6,754 nt of DNA from Bifidobacterium breve (GTDB lineage: Bacteria; Actinomycetota; Actinomycetes; Mycobacteriales; Mycobacteriaceae), in assembly GCA_943331415.1 (NCBI GenBank), contig CALQLM010000063.1, forward strand, positions 1 through 6,754, in the 5' to 3' direction. Shown piece after piece: positions 1 to 6,754 of this stretch. The notes beneath the pieces are model-generated. The model had not been told where the DNA came from. It worked only from the letters and a program-made list of their open reading frames with translations, and did not search any database. The translations under genes were made by a program, and so were the position numbers. Within the stretch, counting starts at the first letter, position 1. Every line of letters starts with the position of its first letter.

Positions 1-3000
1 GGATACCGCTGGTGCTCGGGGTGGCCCACCTGCTGGGCCGAATCCCGTTGCCCGGCAGTGCGTCCCGGCCGGTATGGGTCCGCGCCTTCGCACATCCGGA
101 GAACGATAAACGGATAGCGGCCGGGATCGTGGTGTTGAGCGCGCTGGCGGTGGCGACCTCACTGGCCTGGACCGGTCGGCTCGCTCCGCCGGGGGCCTTC
201 CGTGCTATCCCGGACTACTGGCAGCAGACCGCCGAGTGGCTCACCGAGAACAACACCCAGGGGCGGGTGCTGGTGGTTCCGGGAGCTCCGTTCGCCAACC
301 AGGTCTGGGGAAACAGTCATGATGAGCCGCTGCAGGTTCTCGGCGAATTCCCCTGGGGAGTGCGGGATTCCATCCCGCTGACGCCACCGCAGACGATCCG
401 GGCGCTGGATTCGGTGCAGCGGCTTTTCGCGGCGGGCAGGCCCTCCGCCGGACTGGCCGACACCCTGGCGCGCCAAGGTATCTCCTATGTTGTGGTGCGC
501 AACGACCTCGACCCCGACACCTCGCGCTCAGCGCGCCCCCTGCTGGTACATCGGGCGATCGACGGTTCTCCGGGACTACAGCGAGTCGCCGAGTTCGGCG
601 AACCGGTCGGCCCGGGCACGGTGGAGGGATTCATCAGCGACAGCGGCCTGCGGCCCCGCTACCCGGCGGTCCAGATCTACCGGGTCCGGCCGATGGGATC
701 CGGCGATCCCGGTGACCCCTACTTCAGCGCTGCCAACGAGATGGTGCGCGTCGCCGGAGGCCCGGAGTCACTGTTGCGCATCGATGAGCGCCGTCGTCTT
801 CTCGGCGAGCCCGCACTGGGACCCATGCTGCTGATCTCTGATGCGCACCGCGCCGGATTGTCGACTCCGCCCGATCGCGGTGTGATCGTCACCGATACCC
901 CGGTCGACCGGGAGACCGACTACGGCCGCGTCGATGATCACTCCTCGGCAATCCGGACACCCGGCGACCGGCGCGACACCTTCAACCGGGTACCCGACTA
1001 TCCGAGTCCGGATGCATCGCTGACGCAGGGGCGGTGGTCGGGTGGACGACTGAGCGCCTCGAGTTCCTCATCGGATGCCACCGCGCTGCCCACGGTTGCC
1101 CCCGCCAGTGCTCCGGTCGCGGCGGTGGACTTCGACCCGGCCACGGCATGGGTGTCGAACTCACTCCAGCCGGCACTCGGGCAGTGGCTACAGATCGACT
1201 TCGACCACCCGGTGACCAACGCCGCTCTCACGATCACCCCGAGTGCCACCGCGGTGGGCGCCCAGGTGCGCCGGATCCAGGTGTCAACGGTCAACGGAAC
1301 CTCCACGGTGAGCTTCGACAAACCGGGTATCCCGCTCACCGTGGCACTGCCCTACGGGGAAACACCGTGGGTCCGAATCACCGCGGTGGGCACCGACGAC
1401 GGGACCTCGGGAGTGCAGTTCGGCATTACCGAACTGTCGGTGACCCAGTACGACGCGTCGGGATTCGCTCAGCCCATCGATCTCCGGCACACCGTCGTCG
1501 TACCGCCGCCGCCGAGGGGTTCAGCGGTGGCCGCCTGGGATCTGGGATCAGAACTGCTGGGCCGCGACGGGTGCGCGGATGCCGAGGACGCGGTGCTGTG
1601 CGCGGCGTCAATGGCGCTGGCTCCCGAGGAACCGGTGACACTGAGCCGGACACTGAACGTGCCCACCCGAATCGACGTCACCCCGACCGTGTGGGTACGG
1701 GCCAGGCAGGGTCCTCGGCTGGCTGATCTGATCGCCCAACCCGGTCGTACCCGGGCGCGCGGTGACGCCGACCTGATTGATGTGCAGGGGTCGGCCTATG
1801 CCGCGACCGACGGCGACCCGCGAACCTCATGGACGGCACAGCAGCACGTGGTGCAGCGCGGCTCCGGTGCGACGTTGACGGTGACACTGCCCGAGGCGAC
1901 TGAGGTGACGGGGCTGCACTTGATGGCCAGCGGCTCAGCCCTGCCGACCCGTCCGACGATGATCGCCGTCGATCTCGGTGACGGTCCCCAGGTCCGTCGG
2001 CTCGATTCCAGTCCCGACGCCGGACAGCAGACGGTGTCGCTACACCCCAGGTTCACCGACACCATTGCGATCAGCCTGCTGGACTTCGACAACGTCATCG
2101 ACCGCACCGCCCTGGGTTTCGACCAGCTCAAGCCGCCGGGGCTGGCCGAGGTCACGGTGCTGGGTCCGGACGGCAGGCCGATCGCCGCCGCGGATGCGGC
2201 GACCAACCGCGATCGGGCGATCGAGCTACCGTGCGGCCAGGGTCCGGTGGTCGCCGTCTCAGGGCGGTTCGTGCAGACCTCGGTGTCGACGACGGTCGGC
2301 ACTCTGCTGGAGGGCGATCCGATCGCGGCGCGCGCCTGTGATCCGACTCCGATCACGCTTCCGGCCGGCAGCCAGGAGTTACTGATCAGTCCCGGTACCG
2401 CATTCATCGCCGACGGCGTACAGCTCAGCGGACCTCTCGCGGCCGAGATCGTCACGGCACCAACAACTCCCGCGCAGATCATCGGTTGGACATCTGACCG
2501 CCGACAGATCAGCGTCGTTCGCTCGCCGATCACGCGAGTCATGGTTGTGCCCGAAAGCGTGAACCCGGGGTGGATCGCGCACACACCGGACGGTGCCACC
2601 CTGACGCCGGTGATCGTCAACGGCTGGCAGCAGGGCTGGGTGGTGCCGGCCGGCGCGCAGGGCACCATCACCCTGGACTTCGAATCCAATCGCGCCTATC
2701 GCATCGGGCTGATCGCCGGCCTCGCACTGCTGCCGTTGCTGCTCCTGCTGGCACTGGTTCCGGCCCGTCGACCGGTGACATCGCAGGACCCGACGCGGGC
2801 CAGATCCCCGGGGATGTTCGCCGCGATCGGCGGACTACTCGCCGCCGCCGGGGTCATCGCCGGGGTAGGCGGTATCGCGGTATTCGGTGCCGCACTGATC
2901 GCCACCTACCTACTACGCCACCGGCAGCCGGTGCTCGACCGGCTCACCGTGGCCGTGACTGCGGGGTCACTGATCCTGGCCGGATCACTGCTCTCCCGAT

Positions 3001-3155
3001 ACCCGTGGCGCTCGGTCGATGGCTACATCGGTCACTCACCGTGGGTCCAGGCGCTTGCTCTGATCAGCCTCGCCGCAATGGCCACCTCGACGCTGCCGCG
3101 CACGGCACCGCGCACTGCCACCGAAACCGATATCGCTGCGGAGCCTTCGTCGTAG
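1..3155 (+). CDS. aftD: Alpha-(1->3)-arabinofuranosyltransferase AftD, C-terminal part (5' end outside window)
   Basis: AftD is a large polytopic membrane GT-C glycosyltransferase that adds arabinofuranose from decaprenyl-phospho-arabinose during arabinogalactan/lipoarabinomannan synthesis. The reading frame is open to the left edge (first whole codon at base 3), so the real start lies upstream. The visible ~1,050 codons fit the C-terminal three quarters of a protein of about 1,400 residues, the length I recall for M. tuberculosis Rv0236c. Numbering from GTG at base 12: a membrane helix at about 35-53, then an extracytoplasmic region of about 840 residues. Two F5/8-type-C (discoidin-like) carbohydrate-binding modules lie at about 349-480 and 584-715, each with an A-x-D-x-D-P-x-T-x-W signature (W380, W607). 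A further beta-rich stretch follows at about 735-890. About five hydrophobic helices (from 898 to 1030) and a short polar tail end the protein. The N-terminal catalytic GT-C core, including its acidic loop motif, is off-window, so activity cannot be judged here. Only four Cys are visible, all extracytoplasmic. The next gene starts 11 bases downstream on the same strand. The family call is strong; the subfamily name comes from overall recognition. Confidence 0.92.
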   Translation, partial: IPLVLGVAHLLGRIPLPGSASRPVWVRAFAHPENDKRIAAGIVVLSALAVATSLAWTGRLAPPGAFRAIPDYWQQTAEWLTENNTQGRVLVVPGAPFANQVWGNSHDEPLQVLGEFPWGVRDSIPLTPPQTIRALDSVQRLFAAGRPSAGLADTLARQGISYVVVRNDLDPDTSRSARPLLVHRAIDGSPGLQRVAEFGEPVGPGTVEGFISDSGLRPRYPAVQIYRVRPMGSGDPGDPYFSAANEMVRVAGGPESLLRIDERRRLLGEPALGPMLLISDAHRAGLSTPPDRGVIVTDTPVDRETDYGRVDDHSSAIRTPGDRRDTFNRVPDYPSPDASLTQGRWSGGRLSASSSSSDATALPTVAPASAPVAAVDFDPATAWVSNSLQPALGQWLQIDFDHPVTNAALTITPSATAVGAQVRRIQVSTVNGTSTVSFDKPGIPLTVALPYGETPWVRITAVGTDDGTSGVQFGITELSVTQYDASGFAQPIDLRHTVVVPPPPRGSAVAAWDLGSELLGRDGCADAEDAVLCAASMALAPEEPVTLSRTLNVPTRIDVTPTVWVRARQGPRLADLIAQPGRTRARGDADLIDVQGSAYAATDGDPRTSWTAQQHVVQRGSGATLTVTLPEATEVTGLHLMASGSALPTRPTMIAVDLGDGPQVRRLDSSPDAGQQTVSLHPRFTDTIAISLLDFDNVIDRTALGFDQLKPPGLAEVTVLGPDGRPIAAADAATNRDRAIELPCGQGPVVAVSGRFVQTSVSTTVGTLLEGDPIAARACDPTPITLPAGSQELLISPGTAFIADGVQLSGPLAAEIVTAPTTPAQIIGWTSDRRQISVVRSPITRVMVVPESVNPGWIAHTPDGATLTPVIVNGWQQGWVVPAGAQGTITLDFESNRAYRIGLIAGLALLPLLLLLALVPARRPVTSQDPTRARSPGMFAAIGGLLAAAGVIAGVGGIAVFGAALIATYLLRHRQPVLDRLTVAVTAGSLILAGSLLSRYPWRSVDGYIGHSPWVQALALISLAAMATSTLPRTAPRTATETDIAAEPSS

Positions 3156-3159
3156 GGTG
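3154..3159 (+). promoter_or_regulatory. Weak Shine-Dalgarno-like site before the lactonase gene
   Basis: The bases AGGGTG overlap the aftD stop codon (TAG, 3153-3155) and lie 7 bases before ATG 3167. That spacing suits ATG 3167 better than the in-frame GTG at 3164, which would leave only 4 bases. The placement suggests that ribosomes ending aftD may reinitiate here. No promoter could be recognised in the 11-base gap. Confidence 0.45.
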
Positions 3160-3166
3160 CCTGGTG

Positions 3167-4153
3167 ATGACTGGTCAGTCCGAAGTGGAAACCGTCCGGG
3201 GCGCGATCCCGACGTCCGATCTGGGCGTCACGCTGATGCATGAGCATGTCTTCGTGTTGTCCCCGGAGATCATGGCCAACCACCCCGAGGGCTGGGGCGA
3301 TGAGAAGGACCGGGAAGACGCTGCGGTCGAGAAGCTCAACGCACTCAAGGCGATCGGCGTCGATACCATCGTCGATCCCACCGTCATCGGCATCGGCCGC
3401 TATATCCCGCGCATCCAGCGGGTTGCCGCACGTACGGATCTGCAGATCGTGGTGGCCACCGGCCTCTACACCTACAACGACGTGCCGATGTACTTCCACT
3501 TCACCGGTCCGGGAACCGCGCTCGGCGGGGCGGAGACCATGACCGAGTTATTCGTCCGCGATATCACCGAGGGCATCGCCGACACGGGCGTCAAGGCGGC
3601 GATCCTCAAATGTGCGACCGACGCTCACGGCGTCACTCCCGGTGTCGAGCGAGTGTTGCGGGCGGTCGCTGCGGCCCAACGCGCCACCGGGGTTCCGATC
3701 ACCACCCACACCCATGCGCACTCCCGGCGAGGTCTCGATCAACAGCGCATTTTCGCCGAGGAGGGTGTGGATCTCAGCCGGGTCATCATCGGGCACAGCG
3801 GCGACACCAAAGATATTGCCTACCTTGAGGAACTGATCGCTGCCGGGTCCTATCTGGGCATGGACCGGTTCGGCGTGGACAACATCCTCAGCTTTGACGA
3901 CCGGGTCGATATCGTGGCGCAGATGTGCCAACGCGGCCACGCCGGCAAGATGGTGCTGGCGCACGACGCGTCCTGCTATATCGACTGGCTTCCGGAAGCC
4001 GCACTTCCGCTGGTGTTGCCGAACTGGCACTATCTGCACATCCACAACGATGTGCTGCCCGCACTTCGGGCGCGCGGTGTCAGCGAGGACCAGATCACCA
4101 CGATGCTGGTGGACAATCCGCGCGCCATCTTCTCCCACGGGGGCGGCTACTAG
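3167..4153 (+). CDS. php: Phosphotriesterase-like lactonase (PLL family amidohydrolase)
   Basis: The 328-residue product is a cytosolic binuclear-metal TIM-barrel hydrolase of the amidohydrolase superfamily, phosphotriesterase group. The nearest relative I recognise is mycobacterial Rv0230c (about 326 residues), reported as a lactonase with promiscuous phosphotriesterase activity. All six metal ligands are present: the HEH motif (H25, H27), the bridging lysine K148 in AILKCATD (carboxylated in this family), H181 in TTHTHAH, H210 in IIGHSGD, and D267 in LAHDASC. Lactonase-type substrate residues also appear: the YTY pair Y101/Y103 in TGLYTYNDVP and R234 in MDRFG, matching Y97 and R223 of SsoPox. 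There is no signal peptide. ATG 3167 was chosen for its SD spacing and because the family N-terminus (V-x-G-x-I, then LG-x-T/L-MHEH) fits right after it. The open frame extends about 200 codons further upstream, but that stretch is shadow within aftD. The stop codon overlaps the next start. The natural lactone substrate is unknown. Confidence 0.92.
   Translation: MTGQSEVETVRGAIPTSDLGVTLMHEHVFVLSPEIMANHPEGWGDEKDREDAAVEKLNALKAIGVDTIVDPTVIGIGRYIPRIQRVAARTDLQIVVATGLYTYNDVPMYFHFTGPGTALGGAETMTELFVRDITEGIADTGVKAAILKCATDAHGVTPGVERVLRAVAAAQRATGVPITTHTHAHSRRGLDQQRIFAEEGVDLSRVIIGHSGDTKDIAYLEELIAAGSYLGMDRFGVDNILSFDDRVDIVAQMCQRGHAGKMVLAHDASCYIDWLPEAALPLVLPNWHYLHIHNDVLPALRARGVSEDQITTMLVDNPRAIFSHGGGY
4139..4143 (+). 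promoter_or_regulatory. G-rich ribosome-binding site of the CoA ligase gene, with TAGTG coupling
   Basis: GGGGG ends 9 bases before GTG 4153. The lactonase stop TAG (4151-4153) shares its last G with this start (TAGTG). The overlap implies translational coupling and favours GTG 4153 over the next in-frame start, ATG 4192. As an SD sequence it is only moderate. Confidence 0.45.
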
Positions 4154-5646
4154 TGACAGATCCGGACCAGGTTGCGGCCATCGGGACGCAGATGAGTCAG
4201 CTGGCCGCCGAGGCACCCAATGCCCCGGCGGTCACACATAACGGCCGGACCGTCACCCGCGGTGACTTGGAATCATCGACCAATCGGCTGGCCCGGGCTT
4301 ACGCCGAACTCGGGGTGACACAGGGCGATTACGTCACCATCGCCGTACCGAACTCGATCGAATGGGTACAGGCGGTGGTGGCGGTCTGGAAGCTCGGTGC
4401 AATCCCCCAGCCGCTATCGGCTCGACTGCCCGATGCGGAGTACGCAGATCTTCTCGACCTCATACCCCGGGCCCTTCTGGTCGGCCGACCCGACCCGCGT
4501 GGCGTGACGGCCTCGGTGCCCGCGGATTTCACGCCCCGCTCAGAACTCTCCGATGCGGCACTGCCCGAGGCGGTTTCACCATCGTTGAAATCGATGGCGT
4601 CCGGCGGAAGCACCGGCCGGCCGAAGCTGATCGAGGCAGGTGGCGACGGCCGTTTTCAGGGCACCCTGGTAGCGGCGATGATGGGCAACCTGCCCAGCGA
4701 CACCCAGTTGGTATCGGTACCGCTGAGCCACAACACCGGTTTCACCTCCGCGACCATGGCACTGGCGACGGGTCAGCATCTGGTGCTGATGAATCGTTTC
4801 GACCCGCATGAGTTCCTGCGTCTCATCACCGAGTACCGGGTCAACTACCTGGCCACCGTGCCGACCATCATGCAGCGACTGCTGCCTGTTTACCGAGCCG
4901 AGCCGGAGAGCTTCGACCTGTCATCGGTGCGGCGGTGGTGGCACTTGGCCGCGCCCTGCCCGCCCACGATCAAGCAGGCCTGGATCGAGATCCTCGGCGC
5001 GGATGCGGTCTGGGAACTGTACGGCGGCACCGAACTTCAGGCCTTGACGTTCATCAGTGGCACCGAATGGCTAAGTCATCGGGGCTCAGTCGGCCGGGTG
5101 GTGTCCGGAGAGATGACGGTGCTCGACGATGACGGCGAGCAATGCCCGCCCGGTGTGGTCGGGGAGATCTACATGCGTCCGCGTCCGGGCAGCAGACCCA
5201 CCTATCGCTATATCGGCAGCACGGCCAAAATTCGCCCGGATGCGCTGGGGGCCTGGGACTCGCTGGGTGACCTCGGCTGGTTCGACACCGACGGCTATCT
5301 GTATCTGGCCGATCGGCGGGTGGACATGTTCACCGTCGGCGGGCGCAATGTCTACCCCGCCGAGATCGAGAGCGCACTGTCCGAACATGCCGATGTGCTG
5401 TCATGTCTTGTGGTCGGTGTCCCGCACGAGGATCTGGGTCAGGTTCCGCACGCGCTGGTTCATGCGGGGTCGACGGAACTCGACGAAGCGGCCGTCATGT
5501 CATTCGTGGCGCAGCGACTCGCCGAATACAAGGTGCCGCGCACCGTAGAGTTCGTTGACACACCCCTGCGCGATGATGCGGGCAAGGCCCGTCGCACGGC
5601 GGTGCGCGATGAGGTGATCGCGCGGCGGCAGGCCCAAGCACGCTGA
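4153..5646 (+). CDS. AMP-forming acyl-CoA synthetase (class I adenylate-forming ligase; substrate unknown)
   Basis: The 497-residue protein is predicted to activate a carboxylic acid with ATP to an acyl-adenylate and then form the CoA thioester in the cytosol. Motifs appear in the expected order: the P-loop SGGSTGRPK (150-158), an HNTGF segment of the A4 type (about 196-200), YGGTE (290-294) holding the ATP/Mg2+ Thr-Glu, G-D373 of the A7 motif that binds the ribose, the hinge motif DRRVD (387-391) followed by GGRNVYPAEIE, and the C-terminal catalytic lysine K478 in AGKARR. Both the large N-domain and the mobile C-domain are complete. The usual LPR-T/N before GK is replaced by PLRDD. At 497 residues it is on the short side for FadD proteins, and it resembles the compact bile-acid-CoA-ligase (BaiB) or short-chain type more than long-chain FadDs; that placement is from memory of the family. 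There is no carrier or thioester-reductase domain, so it is not an NRPS fragment. GTG 4153 was chosen because it overlaps the lactonase stop. It ends 2 bases from the convergent acyltransferase gene. Confidence 0.9.
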   Translation: MTDPDQVAAIGTQMSQLAAEAPNAPAVTHNGRTVTRGDLESSTNRLARAYAELGVTQGDYVTIAVPNSIEWVQAVVAVWKLGAIPQPLSARLPDAEYADLLDLIPRALLVGRPDPRGVTASVPADFTPRSELSDAALPEAVSPSLKSMASGGSTGRPKLIEAGGDGRFQGTLVAAMMGNLPSDTQLVSVPLSHNTGFTSATMALATGQHLVLMNRFDPHEFLRLITEYRVNYLATVPTIMQRLLPVYRAEPESFDLSSVRRWWHLAAPCPPTIKQAWIEILGADAVWELYGGTELQALTFISGTEWLSHRGSVGRVVSGEMTVLDDDGEQCPPGVVGEIYMRPRPGSRPTYRYIGSTAKIRPDALGAWDSLGDLGWFDTDGYLYLADRRVDMFTVGGRNVYPAEIESALSEHADVLSCLVVGVPHEDLGQVPHALVHAGSTELDEAAVMSFVAQRLAEYKVPRTVEFVDTPLRDDAGKARRTAVRDEVIARRQAQAR

Positions 5647-5651
5647 CGTCA
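5644..5651. other. Perfect palindrome TGACGTCA made of two convergent stop codons
   Basis: The ligase stop TGA (5644-5646, +) and the acyltransferase stop TGA (5649-5651, -) are separated by only CG, giving a perfect 8-base palindrome. The genes therefore meet end to end with no room between them for an intrinsic terminator. The palindrome is seen directly; a function is not implied and it may be chance. Confidence 0.9.
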
Positions 5652-6754
5652 GTGTGCGATGACGGGCTCAGGTGAATCAGTCACCGAGCTGTCCAGCGGC
5701 GGCGGCGTCTGGGATCGCGCACCTGCGCGGCGATATTCCCAGCGCCGCAACGCATTCCGGCACGGAGACTCGATCAGTGCGTAGCTGACCGCCGCCATGG
5801 CGAATCCGAGTACCAACGTCAGGCCCAGCACCACGAAGAAGTTTCCGTTGAACATGAATTTCCCCACCATCGGGAAAACCATCACCAGCGCCGCGAGATG
5901 CCAGATGAACAATCCGTAGGACCATCGCCCCAGAACCACCATGGTCGGGCTACCCAGAATGCGGTGCTCGGTGTCAGGACGATCAAGCACAAGCGGGGCC
6001 AGCAGCGCCCCGGCGACAATCGCCCCCATCGAGGTTCGCACCACGAACTGACCCAGCGTGGCGGGCACCAGATCCTCCGGTCCGGCCAACGGCGATGCCG
6101 AGATCAGGTAGGCGCCCACCGCGACCGCGGTGATGGCCACCCGGTTGCGGGCCAGTCGGTGTGCCCAACCGATCGGGCTCACCGTCCATTCCGCGAGCAG
6201 CATTCCGGCGGCGAACCAGGAGGCGTAGGCCGGCGGCCAGTTGAGAAAGTTCACCCCCGTCGGAGTGTGGATGGGCAGCAGCCCCCACCCGAGGCTGGCC
6301 ACTGCCACTGCCGCGATCACCGGTACCCGCGCACGAACGGGAAGCCGGTAGATCAGAAAGGCCAGGATCGGCAGCGCCAGGTAGAAGCTCACCTCCACCG
6401 ACAGGCTCCACATCTGGGTCAGACCCGCCGTGAGGGTGAGCGGCACATAGACCTGCGTGAGAGTCAGATTGGCCAGCCAGACCGTGGGGCTGGCGCGGTT
6501 GGCCTCCGGCAACAGAGTCAGGATCACCACAACGGCGAACAGATAGCCCGGCATGATGCGCACCAACCGGGACCGCAGATAGTGGCCGGTGGCGGGCCGG
6601 TGGCGCAGTCCGCGGGCGGCCGCGGCGTGACCGCGCCACAACAGGAATCCCGAGAGCGCGAAGAACACCGCGACAGCCAGATCGAACCGGTGCAGCAACC
6701 GGCCCACCACCCCGCCCGACGTGCCTGTTTGGAAGGCGACGTGGGTGAGGACCA
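5649..6754 (-). CDS. Integral membrane acyltransferase, acyltransferase-3 family (5' end outside window; Rv0228-like)
   Basis: The visible ~368 residues form a polytopic membrane protein of the acyltransferase-3 (AT3) family, which moves acyl groups across the membrane and O-acylates sugars, lipids or glycans on the outer side. The frame stays open through the right edge. A GTG at 6710 could be taken as a start, but the codons beyond it (6711-6752) read VLTHVAFQTGTSGGV, which carries the conserved first-helix His (codon 6741-6743). The true start is therefore off-window; the related Rv0228, as I recall, has about 407 residues. Other AT3 hallmarks in order are FFALSGFLLW, RLVRIMPGY (conserved Arg, codon 6558-6560), WSLSVEVSFY (conserved Glu, codon 6393-6395), the F-A-A-G segment after WPPAYASW, the GRWSYGLFIWH helix, and YALIESP near the end. 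About nine or ten hydrophobic segments are visible. There is no SGNH esterase-like domain after the membrane part, only a short polar tail, so it is a stand-alone AT3. It is convergent with the ligase. Donor and acceptor are unknown. Confidence 0.91.
   Translation of the reverse strand, partial: VLTHVAFQTGTSGGVVGRLLHRFDLAVAVFFALSGFLLWRGHAAAARGLRHRPATGHYLRSRLVRIMPGYLFAVVVILTLLPEANRASPTVWLANLTLTQVYVPLTLTAGLTQMWSLSVEVSFYLALPILAFLIYRLPVRARVPVIAAVAVASLGWGLLPIHTPTGVNFLNWPPAYASWFAAGMLLAEWTVSPIGWAHRLARNRVAITAVAVGAYLISASPLAGPEDLVPATLGQFVVRTSMGAIVAGALLAPLVLDRPDTEHRILGSPTMVVLGRWSYGLFIWHLAALVMVFPMVGKFMFNGNFFVVLGLTLVLGFAMAAVSYALIESPCRNALRRWEYRRAGARSQTPPPLDSSVTDSPEPVIAH

Noticed and set aside
1034..1726. 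230-codon plus-strand frame inside aftD
   Set aside because: It sits in an alternative frame within a clear discoidin-like domain region, is Gly/Arg-rich, and has no motif or convincing ribosome-binding site.
1796..2689. 297-codon open frame on the minus strand inside aftD
   Set aside because: It lies wholly antisense to a well-supported gene, its composition (rich in Ser, Arg, Pro, Cys) is unlike a real protein of this genome, and no domain is recognisable. It is a typical shadow frame of high-GC DNA.
2570..3166. Upstream extension of the lactonase frame by about 200 codons
   Set aside because: The stretch overlaps aftD in another frame and reads as Arg/Gly/Thr-rich low-complexity sequence. 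The family N-terminus begins just after ATG 3167, and the total would be far longer than any PLL lactonase.
3925..4152. Upstream extension of the ligase frame into the lactonase gene
   Set aside because: It overlaps metal-ligand-bearing lactonase sequence (D267) and has no ligase homology. GTG 4153 at the TAGTG junction gives a normal ligase N-terminus.
3548..4216. 222-codon minus-strand open frame across the lactonase/ligase junction
   Set aside because: It is antisense to two genes with intact catalytic motifs, has no recognisable domain, and owes its openness to the codon bias of the plus strand.
5640..5760. Possible bidirectional terminator at the convergent junction
   Set aside because: I looked for a GC-rich stem followed by a T-run in either direction and saw none. 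The only symmetry is the 8-base palindrome formed by the stop codons, too short for a terminator.
6708..6710. GTG as start codon of the acyltransferase
   Set aside because: Codons upstream of it to the window edge keep an open frame and encode the conserved VLTH segment of the first AT3 helix, so the true start lies beyond the window.

Overview
The window is GC-rich, shows the strong third-position G/C bias of high-GC actinobacteria, and carries four densely packed genes. An AftD-type arabinofuranosyltransferase, an Rv0230c-like phosphotriesterase-family lactonase and an Rv0228-like membrane acyltransferase together point to Mycobacterium or a close relative (Mycobacteriales). This assignment rests on recognising the protein families, not on a database search.

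Layout. Positions 1-3155 (+) hold the C-terminal ~1,050 residues of aftD, which is open at the left edge: one membrane helix, a very large extracytoplasmic part with two discoidin-like sugar-binding modules, and about five terminal membrane helices. After 11 bases comes a 328-residue phosphotriesterase-like lactonase (3167-4153, +) with all six metal ligands intact. Its stop codon overlaps the GTG start of a 497-residue AMP-forming acyl-CoA ligase (4153-5646, +) in a TAGTG junction. The three plus-strand genes therefore look like one transcription unit. A membrane acyltransferase of the acyltransferase-3 family lies convergently on the minus strand (5649-6754) and runs off the right edge. Only two bases separate its stop codon from that of the ligase, and the two TGA stops form a perfect TGACGTCA palindrome.

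How the genes may work together. AftD works in arabinan synthesis for arabinogalactan and lipoarabinomannan. The acyltransferase-3 protein is a plausible envelope-modifying enzyme, since members of this family acylate cell-wall glycans, but its substrate cannot be read from sequence. The lactonase and ligase are tightly coupled and could act in sequence: a lactone is opened to a hydroxy acid, which is then activated to its CoA thioester. That pathway is inference.

There are no RNA genes, mobile elements, CRISPR arrays, prophage remnants or long non-coding stretches. Coding density is almost complete, and the largest gap is 11 bases. Apart from the lactonase-ligase pairing this looks like ordinary core mycobacterial chromosome, and I see no convincing new defence or mobile system.
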